The translations under genes and the position numbers were made by a program. A stretch of 64,000 bases of DNA from JARFVT01 sp036677425 (lineage in GTDB: Bacteria; Pseudomonadota; Alphaproteobacteria; UBA8366; Aestuariispiraceae), in the NCBI GenBank assembly GCA_036677425.1, contig JARFVT010000013.1, positions 1,612,001-1,676,000 on the forward strand, in the 5' to 3' direction. This document shows, one piece after another, positions 36,257-45,060 of the stretch (its first letter is position 1; each line of letters begins with the position of its first letter). A model generated the notes under the pieces. It was not told where the DNA came from, made no database searches, and saw only the letters and a list, made by a program, of their open reading frames with translations.

Positions 36257-36679
36257 TTAATCATTCATGCTATCAAGTGCTTTTTGAAAACGCCCAGCAT
36301 GGGATTTTTCTGCCTTAGCAAGAGTTTCAAACCAATCTGATATTTCATCAAAACCTTCATCACGCGCGGTTTTTGCCATCGAAGGATACATATCTGTATA
36401 TTCGTGGGTTTCACCTTCAATCGCTGATTTTAAATTATCAACCGTACCACCAATTGCCATGCCAGTCGCAGGATCGCCGCATTCTTCTAAAAACTCCAAA
36501 TGACCATGCGCATGACCAGTTTCACCTTCGGCAGTGGACCGGAAAACACTGGAGACATCGTTATAACCTTCGACATCAGCTTTTTGTGCGAAATAAAGGT
36601 AACGACGGTTAGCTTGGCTTTCCCCAGCGAAAGCATCTTGCAAATTTCCTTCGGTTTTAGAGCCTTTAAGATCAGTCAT
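36257..36679 (-). CDS. rubrerythrin family diiron protein, without a rubredoxin domain
   Basis: A 140-residue ferritin-like protein. Diiron ligands are seen in AFAGESQANRRYLYFA, STAEGETGHAHGHLE, EGETHEYTDMYPSMAKTA and TLAKAEKSHAGRF. The C-terminal rubredoxin domain of classic rubrerythrin is missing, so it needs an outside electron donor; the neighbouring iron-sulfur oxidoreductase is the obvious candidate. It acts as a peroxidase in the cytosol. It is divergent from oxyR across 150 bases. Confidence 0.93.
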   Translation of the reverse strand: MTDLKGSKTEGNLQDAFAGESQANRRYLYFAQKADVEGYNDVSSVFRSTAEGETGHAHGHLEFLEECGDPATGMAIGGTVDNLKSAIEGETHEYTDMYPSMAKTARDEGFDEISDWFETLAKAEKSHAGRFQKALDSMND

Positions 36680-36754
36680 AGTAAACCCTCTTCATATTGT
36701 TTATATATTAGATAAATACCAGCATTTTGGCCAGCACCAAACCAGCAACAATGC

Positions 36755-36769
36755 TGATGATTATCATTG
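36755..36769. promoter_or_regulatory. possible Fur-type box in the oxyR-rubrerythrin promoter
   Basis: TGATGATTATCATTG, in the divergent gap between rubrerythrin and oxyR, resembles the core TGATAATCATTATCA of Fur sites with some mismatches. Iron or peroxide control would suit both genes. Only a visual match. Confidence 0.3.
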
Positions 36770-36829
36770 TATCAAGTTAGATTAATCGTTACTAATGAAA
36801 AATACATGAATGTTTAATCGGAATTATCG

Positions 36830-37750
36830 ATGATAAATTTACCCTCGCTACGCCAATTACGTTATCTTATTGCAGTAATAGAGAAATGCCATTTTGGTCA
36901 AGCCGCAGAAGATTGCTGTGTAACCCAGTCAACATTATCGGCAGGCATTAAGGATTTGGAAAATCTGCTTGGCATAAGTTTGTTTGAACGCACGAAACGC
37001 CGCGTTGTTCCCACCACCAGCGGCATAGAAATTGCTGCACAAGCAAGAAAAATACTTATTCAAGCCGAAGATTTAGTTGACACGGCAAAGGCCGCATCAG
37101 AACCATTAAGCGGCACATTACGTATCGGAATAATTCCAACAATTAGCCCGTATCTTGTCCAGAGATTTCTGCCTACATTGCAAAAAATATATCCAAATTT
37201 AAAACCATATTTGCGCGAAGATCAAACTCATAATCTTTTAAAACAACTAACCGCAGGTGAACTTGATTTATTAATACTTGCCTATCCATATAAAGCACCA
37301 GATACCGAATTTGAACAATTCATGGATGATCCTCTTTGGGTCGCCTGCCCCCATAACCATGCATTAAGTAAAATAAAAACCCCAACAATTGCTATCGAAG
37401 ATATCCATGATGAAGAACTTCTTTTGCTTGAAGATGGTCATTGCCTACGCGACCATATATTGGTCGCATGTGGGATTGACGATAAAAACCAACAAGGATT
37501 TCGTGGCACCAGCTTGGGCACATTATTGCAGATGGTTGGCGTTGGAGTTGGCATTACATTAATACCGGAAATGGCGGTTAAATCTCGTCTATTTGATGGG
37601 CTTAATATTACCATGAAACCATTAAGCAAAGATGCCATCACCAGAAAAATTGGTCTGACTTGGCGCAGCGCATCACGCCGCAAACCAGAATTTAGAATGC
37701 TGGCAAGCGCATTAAGAAATATCATGGCAGAGCCGCAAACCCTGCCATGA
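36830..37750 (+). CDS. oxyR: hydrogen peroxide sensor regulator OxyR
   Basis: A 306-residue LysR-type activator. The N-terminal HTH (FGQAAEDCCVTQSTLSAGIK) leads to a regulatory domain with the peroxide-sensing pair C205 and C214 in EDGHCLRDHILVACG, the same 9-residue spacing as E. coli C199/C208. RGTSLGTLLQMVGVGVGITL is also typical. It activates catalase and other peroxide genes; katG lies convergently next to it and rubrerythrin divergently. Confidence 0.96.
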   Translation: MINLPSLRQLRYLIAVIEKCHFGQAAEDCCVTQSTLSAGIKDLENLLGISLFERTKRRVVPTTSGIEIAAQARKILIQAEDLVDTAKAASEPLSGTLRIGIIPTISPYLVQRFLPTLQKIYPNLKPYLREDQTHNLLKQLTAGELDLLILAYPYKAPDTEFEQFMDDPLWVACPHNHALSKIKTPTIAIEDIHDEELLLLEDGHCLRDHILVACGIDDKNQQGFRGTSLGTLLQMVGVGVGITLIPEMAVKSRLFDGLNITMKPLSKDAITRKIGLTWRSASRRKPEFRMLASALRNIMAEPQTLP

Positions 37751-37751
37751 T
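37721..37751. terminator. hairpin across the oxyR stop, convergent with katG
   Basis: Perfect 10-bp stem ATCATGGCAG / CTGCCATGAT with an 11-base loop. It overlaps the last eight codons of oxyR and lies 19 bases beyond the katG stop, so it may serve both convergent transcripts. Confidence 0.5.
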
Positions 37752-37769
37752 ATCCAATAGTAATTTATT

Positions 37770-39926
37770 TTAATCATTAACATCAAAATGATCGGCATCC
37801 ATAACCTTGACCCATGCGGCAATAAAATCATTAATAAATTTTTGCTTGTTATCATCTTGAGCATAAACCTCCGCATATGAACGCAGGATAGAATTTGACC
37901 CAAAGACAAGATCAACACGGCTTGCCGTCCATTTAACATCACCCGTATTACGGCATCGTATTTCGTAAAAACCCTTATCCACAGGCACCCATTGATATGC
38001 CATATCGGTAAGATTAACAAAGAAATCATTGCTTAACGCACCCACATTATCGGTGAAAACACCTTGTTTCATGCCATCATAGTTACATCCCATGACGCGC
38101 ATTCCACCGACAAGAACCGTCATTTCATGGGCATTAAGTCCCATCAATTGGGTACGGTCCAGCATCATTTCTTCCACACTAACGACATAATCATGCTTAA
38201 CCCAATTGCGATAAGCATCATGGATTGGTTCAAGAACATCAAATGATTTGGCATCAGTCATATCATCGCATGCATCACCACGCCCGGCAGTGAACGGAAC
38301 TTCAATTTCATAACCAGCTGCTTTGGCTGCTTGTTCGATGGCAAGATTACCCGCCAATATAATCACATCGGCAACACTGATACCAGTTTCAACTGCAATC
38401 GGCTCAAGCAAAGATAATACTTTTGCCAAACGTACTGGTTCATTACCCTGCCAGTTATTTTGTGGTGCAAGGCGTATTCGTGCGCCATTGGCACCGCCAC
38501 GCATATCCGAACCACGGAATGTTCTGGCGCTATCCCACGCAGTTGCAGCCATCTCGCTTATGCTAAGCCCTGTTTTAATGATACGCGCCTTGATGTCACC
38601 AACATCATAATCACTGTTACCTTTGGGAATAGGGTCTTGCCAAATTAAATCTTCCTGCGGCACATCTGGTCCGATATAACGCGATTTTGGCCCCATATCA
38701 CGATGGGTTAATTTAAACCAAGCCCTAGCGAATATTTCAGAAAAATATGCAGGGTCATTATAAAACCTCTCTGATATTTTACGATATTCAGGATCAATGA
38801 TCATTGCCATATCAGCATCTGTCATCATTGGATTACATTTTATTGATGGATCTTCCACATCGACTGGTTTGTCTTCTTCCTTAATATCAACGGGTTCCCA
38901 TTGCCAAGCACCAGCGGGGCTTTTTTTATGTATCCAATTATAATTAAATAAAAGATAAAAATAGCCATTATCCCATACAGTTGGATTGGTAGTCCATGCG
39001 CCTTCAATACCACTTGAAACCGTATCACGACCAACACCAGAACCATTTTTATTACTCCAACCCAATCCCTGTTCAAATACATATGCGGCTTCGGGATCAG
39101 CACCAACAAGCGATGCATCGCCATTGCCATGCGCCTTACCAACCGTATGACCGCCTGCTGTCAAAGCAACGGTTTCTTCGTCATCCATCGCCATTCTGGC
39201 AAATGTTAAACGAATATCCTTTGCTGTTTTTATTGGATCAGGCTGTCCATCAACACCTTCGGGATTGACGTAAATCAAACCCATTTGCACCGCTGCAAGT
39301 GGATTTTCAAGCTTATCACGACCTATGTCTTCATGACGATCGCTGGCTAGCCATTGTTTTTCTGATCCCCAATATGTATCTTTTTCTGGATGCCAAATAT
39401 CTTCACGACCAAATCCAAACCCGAAAGTCTTTAAACCCATAGTCTCATAAGCCATAGTTCCAGCCAAAATAATTAAATCAGCCCAACTTATTTTATTACC
39501 ATATTTTTTCTTTATCGGCCATAATAAGCGACGAGCCTTGTCTAAATTAACATTATCAGGCCATGAATTTAACGGTGCAAAACGTTGATTGCCCGTATTT
39601 CCACCGCCACGACCATCGGCAATACGATATGTTCCTGCCGAATGCCATGCCATACGAATCATCAAGCCACCATAATGGCCCCAATCGGCTGGCCACCATT
39701 TTTGACTATCGGTCATTAAAATGCAGATATCTTTTTTAATCGCTGTAACATCAAGCTTTTTAACTTCTTCACGATAGCTAAAATCTTTATCCATCGGGTT
39801 GGTTTTATTATCATGTTGATGCAAAATATCTAACTCTATGGCATTAGGCCACCAAGCCATATTCAAATTTGATTTTTTTGTATTTATATTACCGCCATGC
39901 ATAACTGGACATTTAGATACACTCAT
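37770..39926 (-). CDS. katG: catalase-peroxidase KatG
   Basis: A 718-residue bifunctional haem catalase-peroxidase. Distal residues R91, W94 and H95 lie in IRMAWHSAGTYR; the proximal His is in TAGGHTVGKAHG; the crosslink Tyr and Met lie in GLIYVNPEGVDG and VGGMRVMG, so the Met-Tyr-Trp adduct can form. It removes hydrogen peroxide in the cytosol. It is convergent with oxyR, the likely regulator, and follows the DUF3501 gene by 90 bases on the same strand. Confidence 0.97.
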   Translation of the reverse strand: MSVSKCPVMHGGNINTKKSNLNMAWWPNAIELDILHQHDNKTNPMDKDFSYREEVKKLDVTAIKKDICILMTDSQKWWPADWGHYGGLMIRMAWHSAGTYRIADGRGGGNTGNQRFAPLNSWPDNVNLDKARRLLWPIKKKYGNKISWADLIILAGTMAYETMGLKTFGFGFGREDIWHPEKDTYWGSEKQWLASDRHEDIGRDKLENPLAAVQMGLIYVNPEGVDGQPDPIKTAKDIRLTFARMAMDDEETVALTAGGHTVGKAHGNGDASLVGADPEAAYVFEQGLGWSNKNGSGVGRDTVSSGIEGAWTTNPTVWDNGYFYLLFNYNWIHKKSPAGAWQWEPVDIKEEDKPVDVEDPSIKCNPMMTDADMAMIIDPEYRKISERFYNDPAYFSEIFARAWFKLTHRDMGPKSRYIGPDVPQEDLIWQDPIPKGNSDYDVGDIKARIIKTGLSISEMAATAWDSARTFRGSDMRGGANGARIRLAPQNNWQGNEPVRLAKVLSLLEPIAVETGISVADVIILAGNLAIEQAAKAAGYEIEVPFTAGRGDACDDMTDAKSFDVLEPIHDAYRNWVKHDYVVSVEEMMLDRTQLMGLNAHEMTVLVGGMRVMGCNYDGMKQGVFTDNVGALSNDFFVNLTDMAYQWVPVDKGFYEIRCRNTGDVKWTASRVDLVFGSNSILRSYAEVYAQDDNKQKFINDFIAAWVKVMDADHFDVND

Positions 39927-40016
39927 AAATTCTACTCCTATTTTGCTGTGGTAAGATTAATAAAATAATATATTTTTATATTAACATTAAGTTATGTTAT
40001 AATTTTTAAAATACAC

Positions 40017-40604
40017 TCACAATTGACGTGCTAACTCTTTACGTATATTGCCATCAATAACCACTGATTGTGAATAATTGACATGACCAATTATAAAGGT
40101 GACAGGTACGGAGATATCACAAAACTTTTTTGCTTGTTGGTCGTTCATACGAAAACGAATGAAATGTATTGATGATGTTTTGCCGTCTGCGGCGGTGCGA
40201 TCAACGTCTCTTTCCCAATTTGCGGCAATTTTTTCACCATCTATATTTATATTTATTGTTTCTTCGATACCCGTTAGGCCGCGCAAAATATCTGGTCTAG
40301 TTTTTGGGTTTTCAAATTCCAACATAAAGGTTCCAACCAATTCATTACCCTGTGGGATTAACGGATTATAAGCCGCCAATTCATCAACCAATTGCTCTTT
40401 ACCCCCTTTTTCCGTATGCAACATTTCTTGCACCTGATAAAGCATGGTTTCAAAATCTTCAAAATATATGGTTGCATTTGAGCCTAGGGACAGGCGTCGA
40501 TTTTTTTTATAAGCGATCATATAGGCACGGCGTTGTTTGCGCATCGCAGCATATGTTTCTTGATCAATAATATCAGCAGCGGTTATTGTAGTTTTTCTTG
40601 TCAT
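40017..40604 (-). CDS. DUF3501 family protein
   Basis: A 195-residue protein starting MTRKTTITAADIIDQETYAA, with YFEDFETMLYQVQEMLHTE and GQV-like VTFIIGHVNYSQ in the C-terminal half, typical of DUF3501. The family is unstudied but repeatedly adjoins rubrerythrin and an HdrD-like iron-sulfur protein. Here it is upstream of katG on the same strand, separated from its usual partners by oxyR and katG. A role in peroxide detoxification is inferred from context. Confidence 0.88.
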   Translation of the reverse strand: MTRKTTITAADIIDQETYAAMRKQRRAYMIAYKKNRRLSLGSNATIYFEDFETMLYQVQEMLHTEKGGKEQLVDELAAYNPLIPQGNELVGTFMLEFENPKTRPDILRGLTGIEETININIDGEKIAANWERDVDRTAADGKTSSIHFIRFRMNDQQAKKFCDISVPVTFIIGHVNYSQSVVIDGNIRKELARQL

Positions 40605-40757
40605 AATTTTATCTCTTTCATTAACTAATATTCAATAGAGAGATAATAGACAAATATATAAATCGTATCTAACAATTTATTTAATCAATATTAATCGTTT
40701 TTTACGATTAACGCAAATATAACTATCTTAAAGGAGCGTTTATTTATTTAATTTAAC

Positions 40758-42140
40758 TTATTTTCTATTAGCTAATGTATCTAGATGCTCTAAAACCAAA
40801 ACGGACGCATCAGCAACTTTTGACATTTCTTCAAGGCATATATCAATATCACCATTATTAAAAGCAGTCGCTGCCGCAATACCATGCATATGGACGTTAC
40901 GATGCGGGATTTTCAATGCCAAATATGCAGGGTGTTTTATAATATCATTTTGATCAATCTGATCATACCATTTGCCCAATCGGCAAGAATTATGATCGGC
41001 CAGCTCGTTGGGTTTGAGGCTGGCCTTACCAATGACCATTTCAGCCAATATTTTGCGCCATAACATATGATCAGATTTAGCTATATATATAGTTTTATCA
41101 GGAATATCACAGGACATAAAATAAGTTAAATCTGCTATAACTTTCTTGCTACTTTCGTTGCCGAGTGTAACAATTTTATCTATTTGCACTAAATTTTCCG
41201 TAGATAACCCAGCAATACCAGCAACCCCTTGTGCAACCTCCCTTGAGGCTTCTTTTTGTTCGCCAAGAATACTGGCTATTTCTTGCATGCGGCTATTTGC
41301 GCTTTCAACTTTTGACGATATCATATTAATTTTATCACCAGTTTTTGCAATTATCTTTTCCCCTTGCGTCACAGCATGTGCGCCTTGTTCCATCGATAAT
41401 ACAATATCCGACATTTCCTTGCGTAATTTATCAATTCGCGATCTAATATCATCGGTTGCTTTTGCTGTTTGATTAGCGAGACTTTTAACTTCATTGGCGA
41501 CAACAGCAAATCCTTTTCCTGCATCACCAGCCCGCGCAGCCTCAATCGTTGCATTAAGTGCAAGCAGGTTTGTTTGCCCGGCAATTGCCTCAATATCACT
41601 GACAATATCGCCAATTTGTTGTGATGATAGCGATAAATTATTAACACTGGTCGCCGATTGATTAACAGCAACAGATATTTTACTCATTGTCATCACTGCT
41701 TCTTCGGCTGCACGCATCCCTTCTTGCGCTTCTTCATATGTCTCTTCCATTTCTTTAGCCGCAGATGAACTAGCGCGAAAAATTTCAGAAACTGATGCAA
41801 CCATTTCTTCGGATGCAGCAGCGATTGTATTTGATTGATTATTAATTTTCTGCACATCGCGCATCATTTTTGCGGCAGCAAGAGTTTCATTTGTTAAAGA
41901 TATAGAAAGATCAACTGTTGATTTCATATCACCAATTGATTTTGATTGCAGCTTTTCTGCTAATTCCACAACAGCCATTGATAAAGAATCATTACCATTT
42001 GGCATAGCGCTAAAATGACCATTACTTATTTCATGAATACAAGCTGCAATGTTGGCTATAAATTTATCATGCCTTTGTTGTGATTCGTCAATTTCATTAA
42101 TTTTTTCAATCGCAGGCTTATTTTTAAATAGCTTAAACAT
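40758..42140 (-). CDS. soluble chemoreceptor with a C-terminal CZB zinc domain
   Basis: A 460-residue methyl-accepting chemotaxis protein with no membrane helices. The signalling hairpin (about 130-320) includes NLLALNATIEAARAGDAGKG then FAVVANEVKSLA. The C-terminal CZB domain carries the zinc set: His in KSDHMLWRK, Cys in HNSCRLGKWYDQ, and paired His in HRNVHMHG. In Helicobacter TlpD, CZB senses hypochlorite through the zinc-bound Cys. Encoded just beyond katG/DUF3501, it probably senses oxidants in the cytosol. Confidence 0.93.
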   Translation of the reverse strand: MFKLFKNKPAIEKINEIDESQQRHDKFIANIAACIHEISNGHFSAMPNGNDSLSMAVVELAEKLQSKSIGDMKSTVDLSISLTNETLAAAKMMRDVQKINNQSNTIAAASEEMVASVSEIFRASSSAAKEMEETYEEAQEGMRAAEEAVMTMSKISVAVNQSATSVNNLSLSSQQIGDIVSDIEAIAGQTNLLALNATIEAARAGDAGKGFAVVANEVKSLANQTAKATDDIRSRIDKLRKEMSDIVLSMEQGAHAVTQGEKIIAKTGDKINMISSKVESANSRMQEIASILGEQKEASREVAQGVAGIAGLSTENLVQIDKIVTLGNESSKKVIADLTYFMSCDIPDKTIYIAKSDHMLWRKILAEMVIGKASLKPNELADHNSCRLGKWYDQIDQNDIIKHPAYLALKIPHRNVHMHGIAAATAFNNGDIDICLEEMSKVADASVLVLEHLDTLANRK

Positions 42141-42500
42141 TTCATCCCCAGAATATATGTTAAAATTTATAATAAAACCTACAAAAATACATCACCATAT
42201 TTATATGCAAAAACTTTACAATATTCAATGATATTATTATAAATAATTTAATCTTAAAACCCTTTAAAGTTGCGATCATTTAATATTTATATAACAATAT
42301 AAACAGTTAATTAGAAATTAATTTTTAAATTTTAATTGATATGATGGTTATTAAATCAGCAGATGTTCAAAACTATTTTCACATATAAACAGCATTGCAT
42401 TATTCAATGCGACTATTCCCAATGGGGATATATTATCTTAAATATAATTTACAATTAAGATTAAAATAGATGCCAGCTTATAAAAATCTTAAACAAGCTT
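42141..42500. other. AT-rich gap without recognisable genes
   Basis: No ORF with family-like content. It likely holds the promoter of the CZB receptor at its left side. It ends at the terminal inverted repeat of the 271-bp element. Confidence 0.5.
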
Positions 42501-42771
42501 CTAGGCTCAGGACCTATTAATTTGATACAATTATGTTTATTAGTAGGCTTGTAGATACAAAAAAACAAGCGCAAGGATATGCTAGCATATTTGAGCATTG
42601 TTTCTGCGCTAGATGCAAGCCTACTGATAAACCCGCTAGGCGGGGCAATATTTAAGCTCTGGATTCGTCGAAAAGACTTGAAAATCAGACGGTTTACTAC
42701 GCATTTTCTCCTATCCATAGCAAGAATATTACCTCCGCAGAACGGATTAAATTAATAGGTCCTGAGCCTAG
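42501..42771. mobile_element. 271-bp MITE-like element with 23-bp terminal inverted repeats
   Basis: 42501-42523 (CTAGGCTCAGGACCTATTAA then TTT) is the exact reverse complement of 42749-42771. Inside, 42535-42632 is a 98-base imperfect palindrome: arms GTTTATTAGTAGGCTTG and CAAGCCTACTGATAAAC around a perfect ATATGCTAGCATAT core. The outermost CTAG on both sides may be a 4-bp target duplication as made by IS5-group elements. No complete transposase is encoded; it is probably a non-autonomous derivative moved by a transposase elsewhere. Confidence 0.8.
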
Positions 42772-43117
42772 GTAGGATTAGTGATGGCGCGGTAATTATA
42801 ATTTGACCATTAATGCAGATGTGATATGCGGATATTCCAAGTATTTTTGGCGTAACTATTCCTACGATAACAGTATATTATTGATGCTGCTGCGACGGGC
42901 GATATATTTAATGCGGATTTTATCTATCTTAAAGTATTTTAATATATTAAAAAACAACTTTAAATATGCAATAAAACTGCGATCCATGTTAAGTAAAGCT
43001 GCTAAAACTCCACCTTTAAAAAAACAAACACTCGCTTAGATTAATGTTGAGCATGTCAAGCTATGACCAAATCCTTATTTAAATTATTGCAAAATAATAC
43101 CCATCTATATTACCTAT
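42772..43117. other. gap to the right of the MITE-like element, no supported gene
   Basis: A 78-codon frame at 42803-43039 has no ribosome-binding site and no family-like motif; another frame in the same region reads YIIDAAATGDIFNADFIYLK, hinting at a degraded coding region. Nothing else seen. Confidence 0.4.
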
Positions 43118-44131
43118 TTAAACATCTAATATTATATTTAATTCATTTTGCAACTGTAATTTATCAATATACTTAGTATTTGATTTTTTTTCCAATGCCA
43201 TCGCCCAGCGTTTATTTGCCACAGCTGACATATAATTTGCCCCATTGGCAACTGCGACCATTTCATCCATTTTGCCATTACAATGCAAAATAATATCGCA
43301 TCCTGCGGCAAGACAATTTTTTGCCCTCATGCTGAAATTACCGCTAAGTGCCTTCATCGATAAATCATCGGTTAATAATAAACCTTCAAAACCAATTTGA
43401 CCGCGTATTATATCATCAATAATTATTTTCGAACTGGTCGCAGGGGTACTAATATCAAAGGCAGAGAAAACAACATGTGCTGTCATGGCAAGTGGTAAAT
43501 AGTTTAAAGATTTGAATGCGGCAAAATCACTATGGATTAAAATATCGGCAATGCTATCAACTATTGGTAATTCAAGATGCGAATCATACATAGCCCTGCC
43601 ATGACCAGGTATATGCTTAATTATTGGTATTATACCATTATTTAAAAAGCTATCGGCCTGCGCCTTTGCCAATGCAACAGAAATATCAATGTTATTTGAA
43701 AAAGCCCGATCACCAATAGCATTCGACGCGCTTTTAATAGGTAAATCGATCAATGGGGCGCAATTTACATTTATCCCCATTTCATTTAAATCTGCTGCTA
43801 TCAACATGCTATTTATAACAACTGCGCGTTCTGCCATACTAGGTGATCTTTGCCAGAGGTCGCCAAAAGTCTTTGCTGATGGTCTATTTTGCCAATGCGG
43901 CTGATGCATTCGTTGCACTCTGCCGCCTTCTTGATCGATTAATATTGGGGTATCGATATCGCCAGAAATGCCACGAATATTATCACATAATTTACGCAAT
44001 TGTTGCGGGTCATCAATATTACTGGAAAATAAAAGATAACCAAATGGGTTTATATCTTTAAAGAAATTAATTTCAGCATCAGTTAACTTTAAGCCAGCAA
44101 GGCCATATATTATAGAAAATTTATCAGCCAT
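43118..44131 (-). CDS. nagZ: beta-N-acetylhexosaminidase NagZ
   Basis: A 337-residue family 3 glycosidase. The signature KHIPGHGRAMYDSHLELP carries the catalytic His-Asp dyad loop, and LLTDDLSMKAL contains the nucleophile Asp. PILIDQEGGRVQR is also present. It removes GlcNAc from anhydro-muropeptides in cell-wall recycling in the cytosol. It overlaps the SPOR gene by eight bases, part of the row SPOR-nagZ downstream of argS. Confidence 0.95.
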   Translation of the reverse strand: MADKFSIIYGLAGLKLTDAEINFFKDINPFGYLLFSSNIDDPQQLRKLCDNIRGISGDIDTPILIDQEGGRVQRMHQPHWQNRPSAKTFGDLWQRSPSMAERAVVINSMLIAADLNEMGINVNCAPLIDLPIKSASNAIGDRAFSNNIDISVALAKAQADSFLNNGIIPIIKHIPGHGRAMYDSHLELPIVDSIADILIHSDFAAFKSLNYLPLAMTAHVVFSAFDISTPATSSKIIIDDIIRGQIGFEGLLLTDDLSMKALSGNFSMRAKNCLAAGCDIILHCNGKMDEMVAVANGANYMSAVANKRWAMALEKKSNTKYIDKLQLQNELNIILDV

Positions 44132-44996
44132 TGGGCTTGACGATTATACAAGCAGTTTTCTTGGCTTTAAGTTCAGCACATATTTTTTTTGCAGTTGCAA
44201 TATTTTTTAATGGTCCACCGCGTACACGGTAATATATTTTTCCTTTAACATTGGCTTTTTGTATTTCTAATTCTAATTTAGCCAATAGCCCGCCATGTTT
44301 CTTTTGCTGCCGCGCCCATTCACTTTTTGCCGCCGCGATTGATCTAACTGCGCTTATTTGAATACGCCATGACTTGCTAAGGCCATCAGATGGTTGTCGT
44401 TTATTACCTTCATCAGCTATGTTTTTTTCAGTTATTATTTTTAATTTTACTTTATCGTTATTTATATTATTAGGTTTTTTTCTATTACTATCAGCCACAG
44501 TATCATTAACCGTCTTTTGCCGTGGCTTTAATATATTTCTTTTTAACAATTTTGATGGATCAGGCGTTTCAATTACACTTGGCACAGGTGGAATATTAGA
44601 TAAAGATTCCTCTGTGATGGTTTTATTCTTCGTTATGACAGATCGGGCGGGTTTTTCAGGCGGCGGCAATAGGCGCTCCACATTTAAATCATCGCGCTCT
44701 ATATTCATGCGGTTAAAAACCAATTTATCTTTATGTGGAATATTAAGCCCGCCGGGGTCATCTGGTAAAATTTTTGCCATTCCATCGGGTGTTAATAATG
44801 GTGCTGTATCTTCACTACCGATTTTAACACCTTTATTATAAGCATATAATACTATAGCTACGAAACTTAATAACGCAAAAACAGCAACCAATATGGGCAA
44901 AGTTTTATTAGTAGTTTTTTTAACCACGTTATTATCAGCCGCTTCATTGCTTAAATCAGCTAATTCTTTTTCTAATTCATCAAGTTCGGATGACAT
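44124..44996 (-). CDS. SPOR domain membrane protein
   Basis: A 290-residue bitopic protein: a cytosolic N-terminus, one membrane helix at about residues 29-47 (LPILVAVFALLSFVAIVLY), a Pro/Lys/Asn-rich linker, and a C-terminal SPOR domain from about 205 (WRIQISAVRSIAAAKSEW through IYYRVRGGPL to the end). SPOR binds denuded septal peptidoglycan, so it is likely a division-site protein of the FtsN/DedD type. In alphaproteobacteria it regularly lies between argS and nagZ. Confidence 0.93.
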   Translation of the reverse strand: MSSELDELEKELADLSNEAADNNVVKKTTNKTLPILVAVFALLSFVAIVLYAYNKGVKIGSEDTAPLLTPDGMAKILPDDPGGLNIPHKDKLVFNRMNIERDDLNVERLLPPPEKPARSVITKNKTITEESLSNIPPVPSVIETPDPSKLLKRNILKPRQKTVNDTVADSNRKKPNNINNDKVKLKIITEKNIADEGNKRQPSDGLSKSWRIQISAVRSIAAAKSEWARQQKKHGGLLAKLELEIQKANVKGKIYYRVRGGPLKNIATAKKICAELKAKKTACIIVKPNG

Positions 44997-45060
44997 TATT
45001 TACGTCCCATAGAAGCTTTATTATTAAACTAAATCATAAATATTTTTGCATATATCTATA

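Noticed and set aside
42461..42718. 85-codon minus-strand ORF inside the MITE-like element
   Set aside because: No transposase motif recognised; it runs through the internal palindrome and one terminal repeat, so it is probably chance.
42803..43039. 78-codon plus-strand ORF
   Set aside because: No ribosome-binding site and no family-like motif.
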